Of a stretch of DNA of 64,000 bases, positions 1 through 7,706 are shown one piece after another. The notes under the pieces are model-generated. The model did no database searches. It was given only the letters and a program-made list of their open reading frames with translations, and had not been told where the DNA came from. Numbering within the stretch: the first letter of the stretch is position 1; each line of letters starts with the position of its first letter. The stretch comes from Marinobacter salarius (GTDB lineage Bacteria > Pseudomonadota > Gammaproteobacteria > Pseudomonadales > Oleiphilaceae), in assembly GCF_032922745.1 (NCBI RefSeq), contig NZ_CP136693.1, forward strand, positions 1,240,001 to 1,304,000, read 5' to 3'. A program made the position numbers and the translations under genes.

Positions 1-362
1 CCAATGAAGGCTCGGACACCTCCGAAGCTTGGGAACCCGATAAGGAAGGAAGAATCGATGTGGGCCTCTACTGCACCGGCTGGTTTCGCCGCGGACCCCG
101 TGGAACCATTCCCGAAAATCGACAGGATGCCCGCGTCGTAGCCGCCACCATTATTGCGGACAGCGACAAGATTAAGTTTGGGCGAGCAGGATTCTCAGAG
201 CTCCCGAGAGACGTCGTCGATAGGGCTACAGACTTTGTTGGTTGGAAACACATCCAGAAGGTCGAAACAGCAGAGGCGCCGGCGGACCGAAGCAGTCGGC
301 GCATTTCTAACTTGGCGAGGCTGCTTCAGATCGCCAAAGACAATTCCATGGGAGAAAACTGA
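1..362 (+). CDS. FAD/NAD(P)H ferredoxin (flavodoxin) reductase-like protein, C-terminal end
   Basis: Only the last about 120 residues are present; the start lies before the window. The reading frame is open from base 3. The segment YCTGWFRRGPRGTIPEN matches the C-terminal GWxxRGPxGxIxxN signature of the adrenodoxin-reductase/FprA and glutamate-synthase-small-subunit type of FAD oxidoreductases, which closes over the flavin and NAD(P)H. The stop is 1 base before the flavodoxin start, so the two are very likely co-translated, and the reductase probably passes electrons from NAD(P)H to that flavodoxin. The exact subfamily cannot be fixed from the C-terminus alone. Confidence 0.75.
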   Translation, partial: NEGSDTSEAWEPDKEGRIDVGLYCTGWFRRGPRGTIPENRQDARVVAATIIADSDKIKFGRAGFSELPRDVVDRATDFVGWKHIQKVETAEAPADRSSRRISNLARLLQIAKDNSMGEN

Positions 363-363
363 T

Positions 364-816
364 ATGACCATCCATGTAATTTATGGCACCGAGACTGGAA
401 ATTCGGAAATGGTCGCCGATGACCTGGTTGAAGCTCTCGAAGGCGAAACAGAGGCTTTTGCTCACGATATGGCGGACTTCGACATCGCCGAGGTGGACGC
501 CGACGATTTCGTGATCGTTATTAGCTCGACTTACGGTGAGGGTGAGCTGCCTAACTCCGCCCAACCTTTTTTTGACAAGTTGGAGCAGCAGGCTCCCGAT
601 CTCTCAGATCTGACGTTTGCCACTTTCGGGTTAGGTGACAGCTTCTACGAGACCTTCAATCAAGGCAGCCAGATTATTGCAGACAAGCTTCGTGAGCTGG
701 GCGCCACCGAAATTGGCGAGCGAGGAGTTCATGACGCATCCAGCGGCGAACTCCCTGGCGACGTGGCTTTGGATTGGCTCAAGAGTGTGTTGGAAAGCCA
801 GAGGATGGCCTCATGA
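364..816 (+). CDS. Flavodoxin (FMN electron carrier)
   Basis: A 150-residue single-domain flavodoxin. The N-terminus has the FMN-phosphate loop YGTETGNSE (residues 7-15), followed by SSTYGEGELP and GLGDSFYETF, the other two FMN-contacting loops. Length and layout fit MioC-type or short-chain flavodoxins. It acts in the cytoplasm as a one- or two-electron carrier. It sits 1 base after the reductase gene and overlaps the next gene by an ATGA, so it belongs to the amine-catabolic operon. The terminal oxidase it serves is not in view; a P450 or Rieske oxygenase before base 1 is one possibility, which is inference. A longer in-frame opening upstream overlaps the reductase and is not used. Confidence 0.88.
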   Translation: MTIHVIYGTETGNSEMVADDLVEALEGETEAFAHDMADFDIAEVDADDFVIVISSTYGEGELPNSAQPFFDKLEQQAPDLSDLTFATFGLGDSFYETFNQGSQIIADKLRELGATEIGERGVHDASSGELPGDVALDWLKSVLESQRMAS

Positions 817-1631
817 CCGTCCTTCGCCTGTGCATCCTCGAAAACGGCCTCGTACCCGAGCCTTTAAAGGAGAGCTTTGTCAGTTACCCCAAGATGATTC
901 GTGACTGGCTTTCACCCCAGCTACCTGAGGCTGAGTTTTACACGGTATCAGTGGTGTCCGGGGACTCGCTTCCAGAACCAGCGGCCTTCGACGGTTATTT
1001 GCTTACGGGGTCCAAGCATAGCGTGCGCGAAGAAGCCGATTGGATGCAGGCGGAAATCGATTTCCTTCGCAGGGCTAAAGAGCTCGAGCGCCCATTGTTT
1101 GGCATTTGTTTCGGTCATCAACTCATGGCCGACGCCTTTGGTGGGCGTACCGAACAGGCTCCTCAGGGTTGGGGGTTAGGGACACAAAACTATGTCTCAG
1201 CCGGCCCGAACGTGGAGGGTGCTGGCGATGTACTCGCTTTTCATCAGGATCAAGTGAAGACATCGCCCGCACAGGTCGAAGTATTAGCGGGTACTGGTCA
1301 CTGTCCTAACGGAGTATTTGCCTACCCTTTCCCGGCTCTTTCTGTTCAGTATCACCCTGAATTTACACCGGACTATGTAGAAGCCCTGCTGAACCTTTTT
1401 GGGGGCAAATTGTTCGAGGAGTCTAGGGCGCAGGATGCGCGCGAAGGGCTGAAAAAAGCCGCGCTTGCGAATAGCGAGGTTGCCGCATGGGCTGCGCGAT
1501 TCTTTCGTAATCATGGCCCAGAAACAAACCGGTCTCGCAGTGGATCAGCTCAGGTTCATCAATCTGAGCCCCACAACACATCCTGGCGAGAAAACTCGCC
1601 TAAAACAAAAAACCCAAACGAATGCCAATGA
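813..1631 (+). CDS. Class I glutamine amidotransferase-like gamma-glutamyl hydrolase
   Basis: A 272-residue protein with a class I amidotransferase fold: nucleophile elbow GICFGHQ with Cys99, and YHPEF supplying His181 and Glu183, so the catalytic triad is complete. Residues after about 225 form a polar tail. The start is taken at the ATG overlapping the flavodoxin stop (ATGA); earlier in-frame codons lie inside that gene. Stand-alone members of this family beside a glutamine-synthetase-like ligase act in polyamine catabolism (PuuD/PauD) by hydrolysing gamma-glutamyl amides, or in aniline catabolism as the partner TdnT/AtdA2. Which applies here is not decided by sequence; the neighbouring aldehyde dehydrogenases favour the hydrolase role. 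Confidence 0.85.
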   Translation: MTVLRLCILENGLVPEPLKESFVSYPKMIRDWLSPQLPEAEFYTVSVVSGDSLPEPAAFDGYLLTGSKHSVREEADWMQAEIDFLRRAKELERPLFGICFGHQLMADAFGGRTEQAPQGWGLGTQNYVSAGPNVEGAGDVLAFHQDQVKTSPAQVEVLAGTGHCPNGVFAYPFPALSVQYHPEFTPDYVEALLNLFGGKLFEESRAQDAREGLKKAALANSEVAAWAARFFRNHGPETNRSRSGSAQVHQSEPHNTSWRENSPKTKNPNECQ

Positions 1632-1665
1632 GTCCCTCGGGCAAATTTGGCGACAGGAGCAAGAA

Positions 1666-3090
1666 ATGACAATTCTTACAAGTACATCTCAAGTTTCTTC
1701 ACAGGCTTCAATCGAGACTGCGCTTGACCGACACAGAGAGCTCAACAACAGATCTGCTGCTCATGAAGAGCTTAGTGCTCGAATTCGTGAATCTGGCGTC
1801 GAATTCATCTACTACCAGGTTGTCACTCTGTCTGGAAGAGTGGCGGCCAAAGTGGTGCCGGCCAAACATTTACTCCGCAATCTAGACAAAGGCATTCAAT
1901 TCCACCGAACTGCCATTTCTGATCTGCAGTGTAATCGTGCCGGTGAGCTCTTGGGTGGCGGTGCGCAAGCTGCTGAGTTTACGGGCATGCCGGATGCAGA
2001 CACCTTCCAGGTTCTGCCTTGGGATCACTCTATCGGCAGTTTCTTCTGTCGACTCTATGAGCCCGAACATCGGATTGAGAATGGCGGAAGTCTTCTCGCA
2101 ACGGACCCCCGTGGTCTGCTTATCGAAACCCACCGGCAGTTTACCAAAGACACCGGTTTAACTCTTAAGACCGGCCTTGAGCCCGAGATGTCGTGGCTGG
2201 GCGAGAAGCTCACGGTTAAGGTTCGTGCGGGGGCTAGCCCTGCCTATCATTTGGGCAACCTTGAAATGATGCGCCCTATTTTTAAGCGAGTCATGGAATA
2301 CGGCCAATCCATGGGTCTCGACATGATCGAGGGTGACTACGAAGACGCAGGCCAGCTTGAGCTCAACTGGATGTTCGATGACTGCCAGCTTACTGCCGAT
2401 CGGATGATGACCTATCGCCTGATTTGTCGTCAGGTGGCTCAGGAATTCGGAGTTAAAGCCAGTTTCATGCCCAAGCCCACCACTGGGACAATGGGCAATG
2501 GGTGTCACCATAACTTTAGCCTGTGGCGCGGGGATCAAAATGTGCTCGCTGAATCTGGGCGCAGAGACCTGCACCTTACTGATACGGGGCTTCATGCGCT
2601 AGGCGGACTACTGGAACATGCTCCTGGTTCCATGTTGGTTATGGCATCCAATGTAAATTCCTATAAGCGTTATTGGGATACTGGACTGTTTGCACCCAAC
2701 TGCATCAACTGGGGTATCGACAACAAAACTTGTACTGTCCGACTCTCTGCTAACGGTCGCTTGGAGTACAAAGTGCCCGATGCCAGTGTAAACCCCTATC
2801 TGTCACAGGTACTCATGCTCGCCGCTATGCGGGATGGCCTGGAGAAAAAGTTGGATCCGGGTACGCCTGACACCAGTGACAGCATCCCAGTCGAAGGACC
2901 GGAGACTCGCTATCTGCCCCGCACTCTCGGAGACGCCATCCGCGCATTTGAACAAGACAGCGTGATCCGCGGTGCCATGCCGGAAGCCATGTCCTCTCTC
3001 TACAGCGATCTTAAGAAGGACGAGTGGGCCCGTTACTGCGCCGTCGTTACTGATTGGGAGAAAACAATGTATGAGGACTACCTGCCATGA
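1666..3090 (+). CDS. Glutamine-synthetase-family gamma-glutamyl-amine ligase
   Basis: A 474-residue GS-fold enzyme. Residues about 285-300 carry KPTTGTMGNGCHHNFSL, the GS ATP/glutamate motif, and the C-terminal half has KRYWDTG and the conserved NGRLEYKVPDASVNPYL region. Enzymes of this divergent group (PuuA, PauA, IpuC, TdnQ/AtdA1) use ATP to join glutamate to an amine. The start is the ATG preceded by AGGAGC; a longer opening from 1465 runs through the end of the upstream gene and lacks GS homology. The stop overlaps the following gene by ATGA. The amine substrate is unknown; the pathway context suggests a C5 amine such as cadaverine. Confidence 0.85.
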   Translation: MTILTSTSQVSSQASIETALDRHRELNNRSAAHEELSARIRESGVEFIYYQVVTLSGRVAAKVVPAKHLLRNLDKGIQFHRTAISDLQCNRAGELLGGGAQAAEFTGMPDADTFQVLPWDHSIGSFFCRLYEPEHRIENGGSLLATDPRGLLIETHRQFTKDTGLTLKTGLEPEMSWLGEKLTVKVRAGASPAYHLGNLEMMRPIFKRVMEYGQSMGLDMIEGDYEDAGQLELNWMFDDCQLTADRMMTYRLICRQVAQEFGVKASFMPKPTTGTMGNGCHHNFSLWRGDQNVLAESGRRDLHLTDTGLHALGGLLEHAPGSMLVMASNVNSYKRYWDTGLFAPNCINWGIDNKTCTVRLSANGRLEYKVPDASVNPYLSQVLMLAAMRDGLEKKLDPGTPDTSDSIPVEGPETRYLPRTLGDAIRAFEQDSVIRGAMPEAMSSLYSDLKKDEWARYCAVVTDWEKTMYEDYLP

Positions 3091-4538
3091 ATCAAAGCGC
3101 GACTAATCGCTCTATGCGGGTCATTTGCGCCGACCTCCCAGCGCCGCCGCTTTTCTGGCGTGACGAGGAGGGCCAGCGGCACGGTTATGAGGCCGATGTC
3201 GCTAGGCTCCTCGGGAAAAAGCTGGGGATGGATACAGTCTTTGTCTATCGCCAGTGGGATGATTTCTACCCCGCACTGGAAAAGGCACAAGGAGATATTC
3301 TGCTCTGCGGTCAGGGTATTTCGGAGTATCGCAAGAGCCTTGCTGATTTCACAGCTCCATACGCAGTCTTTGACGAATCAGTGATGGTTTTGCGCGATTC
3401 GTCCATCAAAAGCGCTACTGATCTTTCAGGGCGTCGAGTCGGTGCCATTGATAAAAGTCTCAATATGGCTTTGGCCGAGACTTTCGGAGGCGCTGTCGTC
3501 GTGCCCTTCTCGGGAGAATCGGATGACGTAATGGGAGATATGGTAGCCGCACTACGGCGCGGTGACATCGACGCTTTCGTAGACGATGACGTGGCTTTGT
3601 TGCCGCTGTCGGAGGAATCAGATCTGGCTATCGCTTTCACCGTGGAAACTCGAAACGCATGGGGAATTGCCGTAAAGAAGGGAGAGTCTGAGTGGCTGAA
3701 AAAAGTCGATGCTGCACTGGCTGAGGCGAAGGTTAATGGCGAACTCAAAACTGTATGGCAAAACTGGATGCCTGCGCTTAGCTATCCTTTCGAGAATGCT
3801 GCGCAGAGCGCGGATACCTGCCCCAAGGCCGGAAAAAAGCCCAAAAGGGCCCTTGCGGTCATGCATTCGCCCACTGACGTACCCGGCATTTTGCCAGAGA
3901 TTCTCTCTGAACTGGACATCGAGCTTCAGACGCAGGTGGTAACAGAGCCCCTTCCTGACCCTGAAACGCTTGAAATGGTGGTGGTTCTGGGCAGTCCTGA
4001 ATCGGCCTACGATCAAAGACTACCCTGGCTGGAGCCCGAGCTCAATTGGTTGAAAGGTGTCGTAGAGGCTGATGTGCCAACTCTTGGTATTTGTTTTGGC
4101 AGTCAGTTGCTTGCCCGCGCTCTGGGAGGCACCGCGGTGCCCGCAGATGAGGCAGAGATCGGATGGACGCCGGTAGAGTCAAGAGATCCGCAGTGGTCCC
4201 ATGAGGGACCATGGCTCAATTTCCATTTCGACACTTTCCGCCTACCAGAACACGTCACTTTGCTGGCAGAAACCAAGATGGCCCCTCAGGCATTTTGTTA
4301 CCGCTCAGCATGGGGTGTTCAGTTCCATCCCGAAATTACGGCAGAAATGTTTGATACCTGGCTTGGTGATTGGAAACGCAGCGACGAGGGACAGCGCTTT
4401 CTAGAGAACGCGGGGGATTTGCCTGAGCGCTTGCGTGAAGAGATCTCCCGCCACCAGCCAAGCAACTACGCCAATTTCAAAAATTTAATGCGAAGCTTTC
4501 TGGAGGCCGTTATGGCGCCAGATAGGGAGAACAGCTGA
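3087..4538 (+). CDS. Fusion: solute-binding-protein family 3 domain + class I glutamine amidotransferase
   Basis: A 483-residue two-domain protein. Residues about 8-233 look like a complete family 3 (amino-acid type) ABC solute-binding domain, with features such as GYEADVARLLGKKLG, FTAPYAVFDESVMV and DLSGRRVGAI, but there is no signal peptide or lipobox, so it should stay in the cytoplasm. Residues about 250-450 are a class I amidotransferase with GICFGSQ (Cys336) and QFHPE (His414, Glu416), a full triad. The gene overlaps the ligase by ATGA and is followed after 1 base by an aldehyde dehydrogenase. I infer that the binding lobe captures or senses a gamma-glutamyl or amino-acid ligand for the hydrolase. 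I do not recall this fusion as a described family. Confidence 0.8.
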   Translation: MNQSATNRSMRVICADLPAPPLFWRDEEGQRHGYEADVARLLGKKLGMDTVFVYRQWDDFYPALEKAQGDILLCGQGISEYRKSLADFTAPYAVFDESVMVLRDSSIKSATDLSGRRVGAIDKSLNMALAETFGGAVVVPFSGESDDVMGDMVAALRRGDIDAFVDDDVALLPLSEESDLAIAFTVETRNAWGIAVKKGESEWLKKVDAALAEAKVNGELKTVWQNWMPALSYPFENAAQSADTCPKAGKKPKRALAVMHSPTDVPGILPEILSELDIELQTQVVTEPLPDPETLEMVVVLGSPESAYDQRLPWLEPELNWLKGVVEADVPTLGICFGSQLLARALGGTAVPADEAEIGWTPVESRDPQWSHEGPWLNFHFDTFRLPEHVTLLAETKMAPQAFCYRSAWGVQFHPEITAEMFDTWLGDWKRSDEGQRFLENAGDLPERLREEISRHQPSNYANFKNLMRSFLEAVMAPDRENS

Positions 4539-4539
4539 T

Positions 4540-6036
4540 ATGAATGAGTTAACTGTTAAAGACTGGTCAGCCAAGGCAGAGAATCTCTCGATCATTGGAG
4601 AAGCCTTCATTGACGGGGGATACCAACCGGCACGTTCTGGACTCACCTTCGATAATTTTAGCCCCGTCGACGGACGCCTGCTAGCAAAAGTTGCGAGGTG
4701 CGACGCCGAGGACGCTAACCTCGCCGTTGAATCGGCACGCCGCACTTTTGAGGCTGGTACTTGGTCGCAAATGGCTCCGGCTAAGCGACAAGCCATTTTG
4801 ATTCGATTTGCTGAATTGATAGAAGTCCATGCCCAGGAACTAGCACTGCTGGAAACCCTGGATATGGGTAAGCCAATCGGCGATGCGTTGACGGTGGATT
4901 TACCCGCAGGTGCACGTGCCGTTCGCTGGTCTGCCGAGGCTATTGACAAGGTTTACGGTGAGGTTGCTCCGACTCCTGCCGATCAATTGGGTTTGATTAC
5001 ACGCGAGCCGGTTGGGGTTGTGGCGGCAATCGTTCCTTGGAACTTCCCGCTGATGATGGCCTGCTGGAAACTTGGTCCAGCACTTGCCACCGGCAACTCC
5101 GTAGTGCTCAAGCCATCTGAAAAATCACCTTTGAGTGCATTGCGGCTAGCCGCATTAGCGGTGGAGGCGGGACTCCCTTCGGGCGTTCTTAATGTGCTGC
5201 CTGGCTTTGGTCCGGAGGTCGGAAGCGCTCTTTCACGACACATCGACGTCGACACTGTGGTATTCACCGGTTCCACCCGGGTAGGGCGCCAGCTAATGGT
5301 AGATGCTGGGGAGTCAAACATGAAACAGGTGTGGCTCGAAGGCGGCGGCAAGAGCCCGAACGTTGTATTTGCTGATGCGCCTGACTTAGATGAAGCAGCC
5401 GTCGCAGCCGCCGCTGCGTTTGCCTTCAATCAGGGCGAAGTATGCACCGCAGGCACTAGGCTGTTGGTAGAAAACAGCATTCGCGAGGAGTTTGTTACCA
5501 AGGTAATGAAAATCCTCGAAAACGAATGGAAACCGGGCAATCCGCTCGACCCAACCACAAACATTGGTCCCCTAGTTGATCGCGGGCAACTGGAGACCGT
5601 TCTTGGTTATATCGAATCTGGCAAATCGGATGGCGCTACGCTCCGCTTGGGAGGAGCCCCACTCCCCGAAATCGCTGGAGGCCTTTTGGTGCCGCCAACC
5701 GTTTTCGACAATGTCCGGCCAGAGATGCGGATCGCCCAAGAGGAAATCTTCGGCCCGGTGGTTTCTGTGATGGGCTTCGACAGCTTTGATGAAGCCATGA
5801 CCATCGCCAACAACACCATTTATGGCCTGGCTGCCGCCGTATGGACCAGTGATTTATCAAAGGCACACCGTGCGGCACGAGCACTTCGGGCGGGAAGCGT
5901 CTGGGTTAATCAATATGACGGTGGCGATATGACCGCACCATTCGGTGGCTTTAAACAGTCGGGTAACGGGCGTGATAAGTCACTCCATGCTTTTGACAAA
6001 TACACTCAGCTGAAAGCGACGTGGATCAAGCTGTAG
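4540..6036 (+). CDS. NAD(P)-dependent aldehyde dehydrogenase, PuuC-like
   Basis: A 498-residue aldehyde dehydrogenase of normal length. It has the NAD-binding PWNFPLMM, FTGSTRVG, the general base Glu267 in LEGGGKSP, the nucleophile Cys302 in GEVCTAGTR, and EEIFGPVVSV. The LEGGGK and CTAGTR variants are typical of the PuuC/PauC branch, which oxidises gamma-glutamyl-aminoaldehydes and related amino-aldehydes. Its place directly after the ligase and the amidotransferase fusion (start 1 base past that stop) supports oxidation of the aldehyde produced from the gamma-glutamyl amine. Cytoplasmic. The substrate chain length is inference. Confidence 0.88.
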   Translation: MNELTVKDWSAKAENLSIIGEAFIDGGYQPARSGLTFDNFSPVDGRLLAKVARCDAEDANLAVESARRTFEAGTWSQMAPAKRQAILIRFAELIEVHAQELALLETLDMGKPIGDALTVDLPAGARAVRWSAEAIDKVYGEVAPTPADQLGLITREPVGVVAAIVPWNFPLMMACWKLGPALATGNSVVLKPSEKSPLSALRLAALAVEAGLPSGVLNVLPGFGPEVGSALSRHIDVDTVVFTGSTRVGRQLMVDAGESNMKQVWLEGGGKSPNVVFADAPDLDEAAVAAAAAFAFNQGEVCTAGTRLLVENSIREEFVTKVMKILENEWKPGNPLDPTTNIGPLVDRGQLETVLGYIESGKSDGATLRLGGAPLPEIAGGLLVPPTVFDNVRPEMRIAQEEIFGPVVSVMGFDSFDEAMTIANNTIYGLAAAVWTSDLSKAHRAARALRAGSVWVNQYDGGDMTAPFGGFKQSGNGRDKSLHAFDKYTQLKATWIKL

Positions 6037-6046
6037 GAGAAAACTG

Positions 6047-7489
6047 ATGTCCATGAATAATCCCCACTTGTTTTGTCAAAAGGCATACATTGATGGTGCT
6101 TGGGTTGACGCCGATTCCGGCTTGACCATCGAGGTTAATAACCCTGCAACAGGAGAAATCCTTGGCACTGTGCCCAAAATGGGCGCTTCGGAAACCCGTC
6201 GTGCAATCGAAGCCGCGGATCGAGCTCTTCTGAAATGGAAGGCTCTGACAGCCAAAGAAAGGGCAACATCACTTCGTCGTTGGTTTGAGTTGATGGTGTC
6301 CAACCAAGAGGATCTTGCCCGTTTAATGACCCTTGAACAAGGCAAGCCGCTAGCGGAATCGCGAGGTGAAATTCTCTATGCGGCTTCGTTTATTGAGTGG
6401 TTTGCGGAGGAGGGTAAGCGCATTTATGGCGATACCATCCCGGGACATCAAGCAGATAAGCGACTGATGGTAATCAAGCAGCCTATTGGTGTTACCGCTG
6501 CAATCACACCCTGGAACTTTCCTGCTGCCATGATTACACGGAAAGCCGGGCCTGCGTTGGCTGCAGGATGCACCATTGTCATTAAGCCGGCATCGCAAAC
6601 ACCGTTCTCAGCCCTTGCAATGGCAGCATTGGCAGAGGAAGCCGGAATTCCCCCCGGTGTGTTGAGTGTCGTCACGGGCAGCGGCTCAGATATTGGCGCT
6701 GAATTAACAAACAACCCTGTCGTAAGGAAGCTGTCTTTTACCGGCTCCACTGAGATCGGAAAGCAGCTCATGGCCGAGTGTGCCAAGGATATCAAAAAAG
6801 TGTCTTTGGAGCTCGGCGGTAACGCACCTTTTATTGTCTTTTCAGACGCTGATCTAGACGCTGCAGTGGATGGAGCCTTGGCTTCTAAATACAGAAACGC
6901 CGGGCAGACCTGTGTCTGCGCTAATAGGCTTTACGTGCACGACGAAGTTTATGACCTTTTCACCGAGAAGCTTAAAACCGCAGTGGCAAAGTTAAAGGTC
7001 GGAGATGGAATGCACGAAGGGGTCACAACAGGGCCCCTTATAGATGAAAAAGCCGTTGCAAAAATGGAAGAGCACATAGAAGACGCTGTTTCTCTCGGTG
7101 CCAAAATCGTTTCCGGCGGTAGAAAAATGGAAGGTACGTTTTTCGAGCCGACGATACTAACGAATGTATCCGCAACTGCCAAAGTAGCTAAAGAGGAAAC
7201 TTTTGGTCCGTTGGCTCCCATATTCCGATTTACCAGTGAAGAGGATGTCATCAATCAAGCCAATGATACGGAATTCGGGCTTGCTGCCTACTTTTATACG
7301 CGCGATATGAGCAGAGTATTCCGTGTAGGCGAGTCTTTGGAATACGGCATTGTTGGAATTAACACTGGGATCATCTCCACCGAGGTTGCGCCATTCGGAG
7401 GTATCAAGGCTTCTGGTGTTGGTCGTGAGGGCTCGAAGTATGGGATGGATGATTATCTAGAGATTAAATATCTCTGTCTGAGTATTTGA
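6047..7489 (+). CDS. Succinate/glutarate semialdehyde dehydrogenase (GabD/DavD family)
   Basis: A 480-residue aldehyde dehydrogenase. The signatures LELGGNAPFIVF (general base Glu255) and NAGQTCVCANR (nucleophile Cys289) are those of the GabD/DavD branch, which oxidises succinic or glutaric semialdehyde with NAD(P). The start lies 10 bases after the previous gene and has GGAG upstream. Because an aminotransferase and a glutarate hydroxylase follow, glutarate semialdehyde is the more likely substrate, giving glutarate; succinate semialdehyde cannot be excluded. It is the last gene before a 217-base gap with palindromes. Confidence 0.88.
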   Translation: MSMNNPHLFCQKAYIDGAWVDADSGLTIEVNNPATGEILGTVPKMGASETRRAIEAADRALLKWKALTAKERATSLRRWFELMVSNQEDLARLMTLEQGKPLAESRGEILYAASFIEWFAEEGKRIYGDTIPGHQADKRLMVIKQPIGVTAAITPWNFPAAMITRKAGPALAAGCTIVIKPASQTPFSALAMAALAEEAGIPPGVLSVVTGSGSDIGAELTNNPVVRKLSFTGSTEIGKQLMAECAKDIKKVSLELGGNAPFIVFSDADLDAAVDGALASKYRNAGQTCVCANRLYVHDEVYDLFTEKLKTAVAKLKVGDGMHEGVTTGPLIDEKAVAKMEEHIEDAVSLGAKIVSGGRKMEGTFFEPTILTNVSATAKVAKEETFGPLAPIFRFTSEEDVINQANDTEFGLAAYFYTRDMSRVFRVGESLEYGIVGINTGIISTEVAPFGGIKASGVGREGSKYGMDDYLEIKYLCLSI

Positions 7490-7509
7490 TTGCAGGTTGC
7501 TTGATAATA

Positions 7510-7540
7510 ATCCGGCTATCTATTTTAAAGATAGCCGGAT
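7510..7540 (+). terminator. Perfect 12-bp hairpin behind the semialdehyde dehydrogenase
   Basis: ATCCGGCTATCT at 7510-7521 is exactly matched by its reverse complement at 7529-7540, with a 7-base A/T loop. It starts 21 bases after the stop codon. There is no clear T-run after it, so it may be a weak terminator, an RNA-stabilising stem, or a protein-binding palindrome; termination is the default reading. Confidence 0.5.
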
Positions 7541-7575
7541 AGTCAGGAAATAAATGATAACTTCCTTTCGTGCAG

Positions 7576-7610
7576 AATATTTAGGTTTTATTGATTAAGT
7601 TTTAAATATT
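7576..7610. promoter_or_regulatory. Inverted repeat upstream of the aminotransferase gene
   Basis: AATATTTA at 7576-7583 and TAAATATT at 7603-7610 form a perfect 8-bp inverted repeat in an A/T-rich stretch about 100 bases before the aminotransferase start. It could be an operator for the aminotransferase-csiD-lhgO genes. A/T-rich repeats arise easily by chance, so support is weak. Confidence 0.25.
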
Positions 7611-7706
7611 TTCTTATAAAACCATTAACGACGTCTCATCTGAAGCTTAGATTTATAAATGAATGCTTCAATGAGCTAAATAGTGATAAAAATGCAGGAA
7701 TAAACC

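Noticed and set aside
1465..1665. Extended N-terminus of the GS-like ligase
   Set aside because: These in-frame codons overlap the preceding amidotransferase gene, and the RBS AGGAGC before the ATG at 1666 marks the real start.
5636..5884. Several 60-90 codon frames opposite the aldehyde dehydrogenases
   Set aside because: All are antisense to strongly conserved enzymes and have no independent support.
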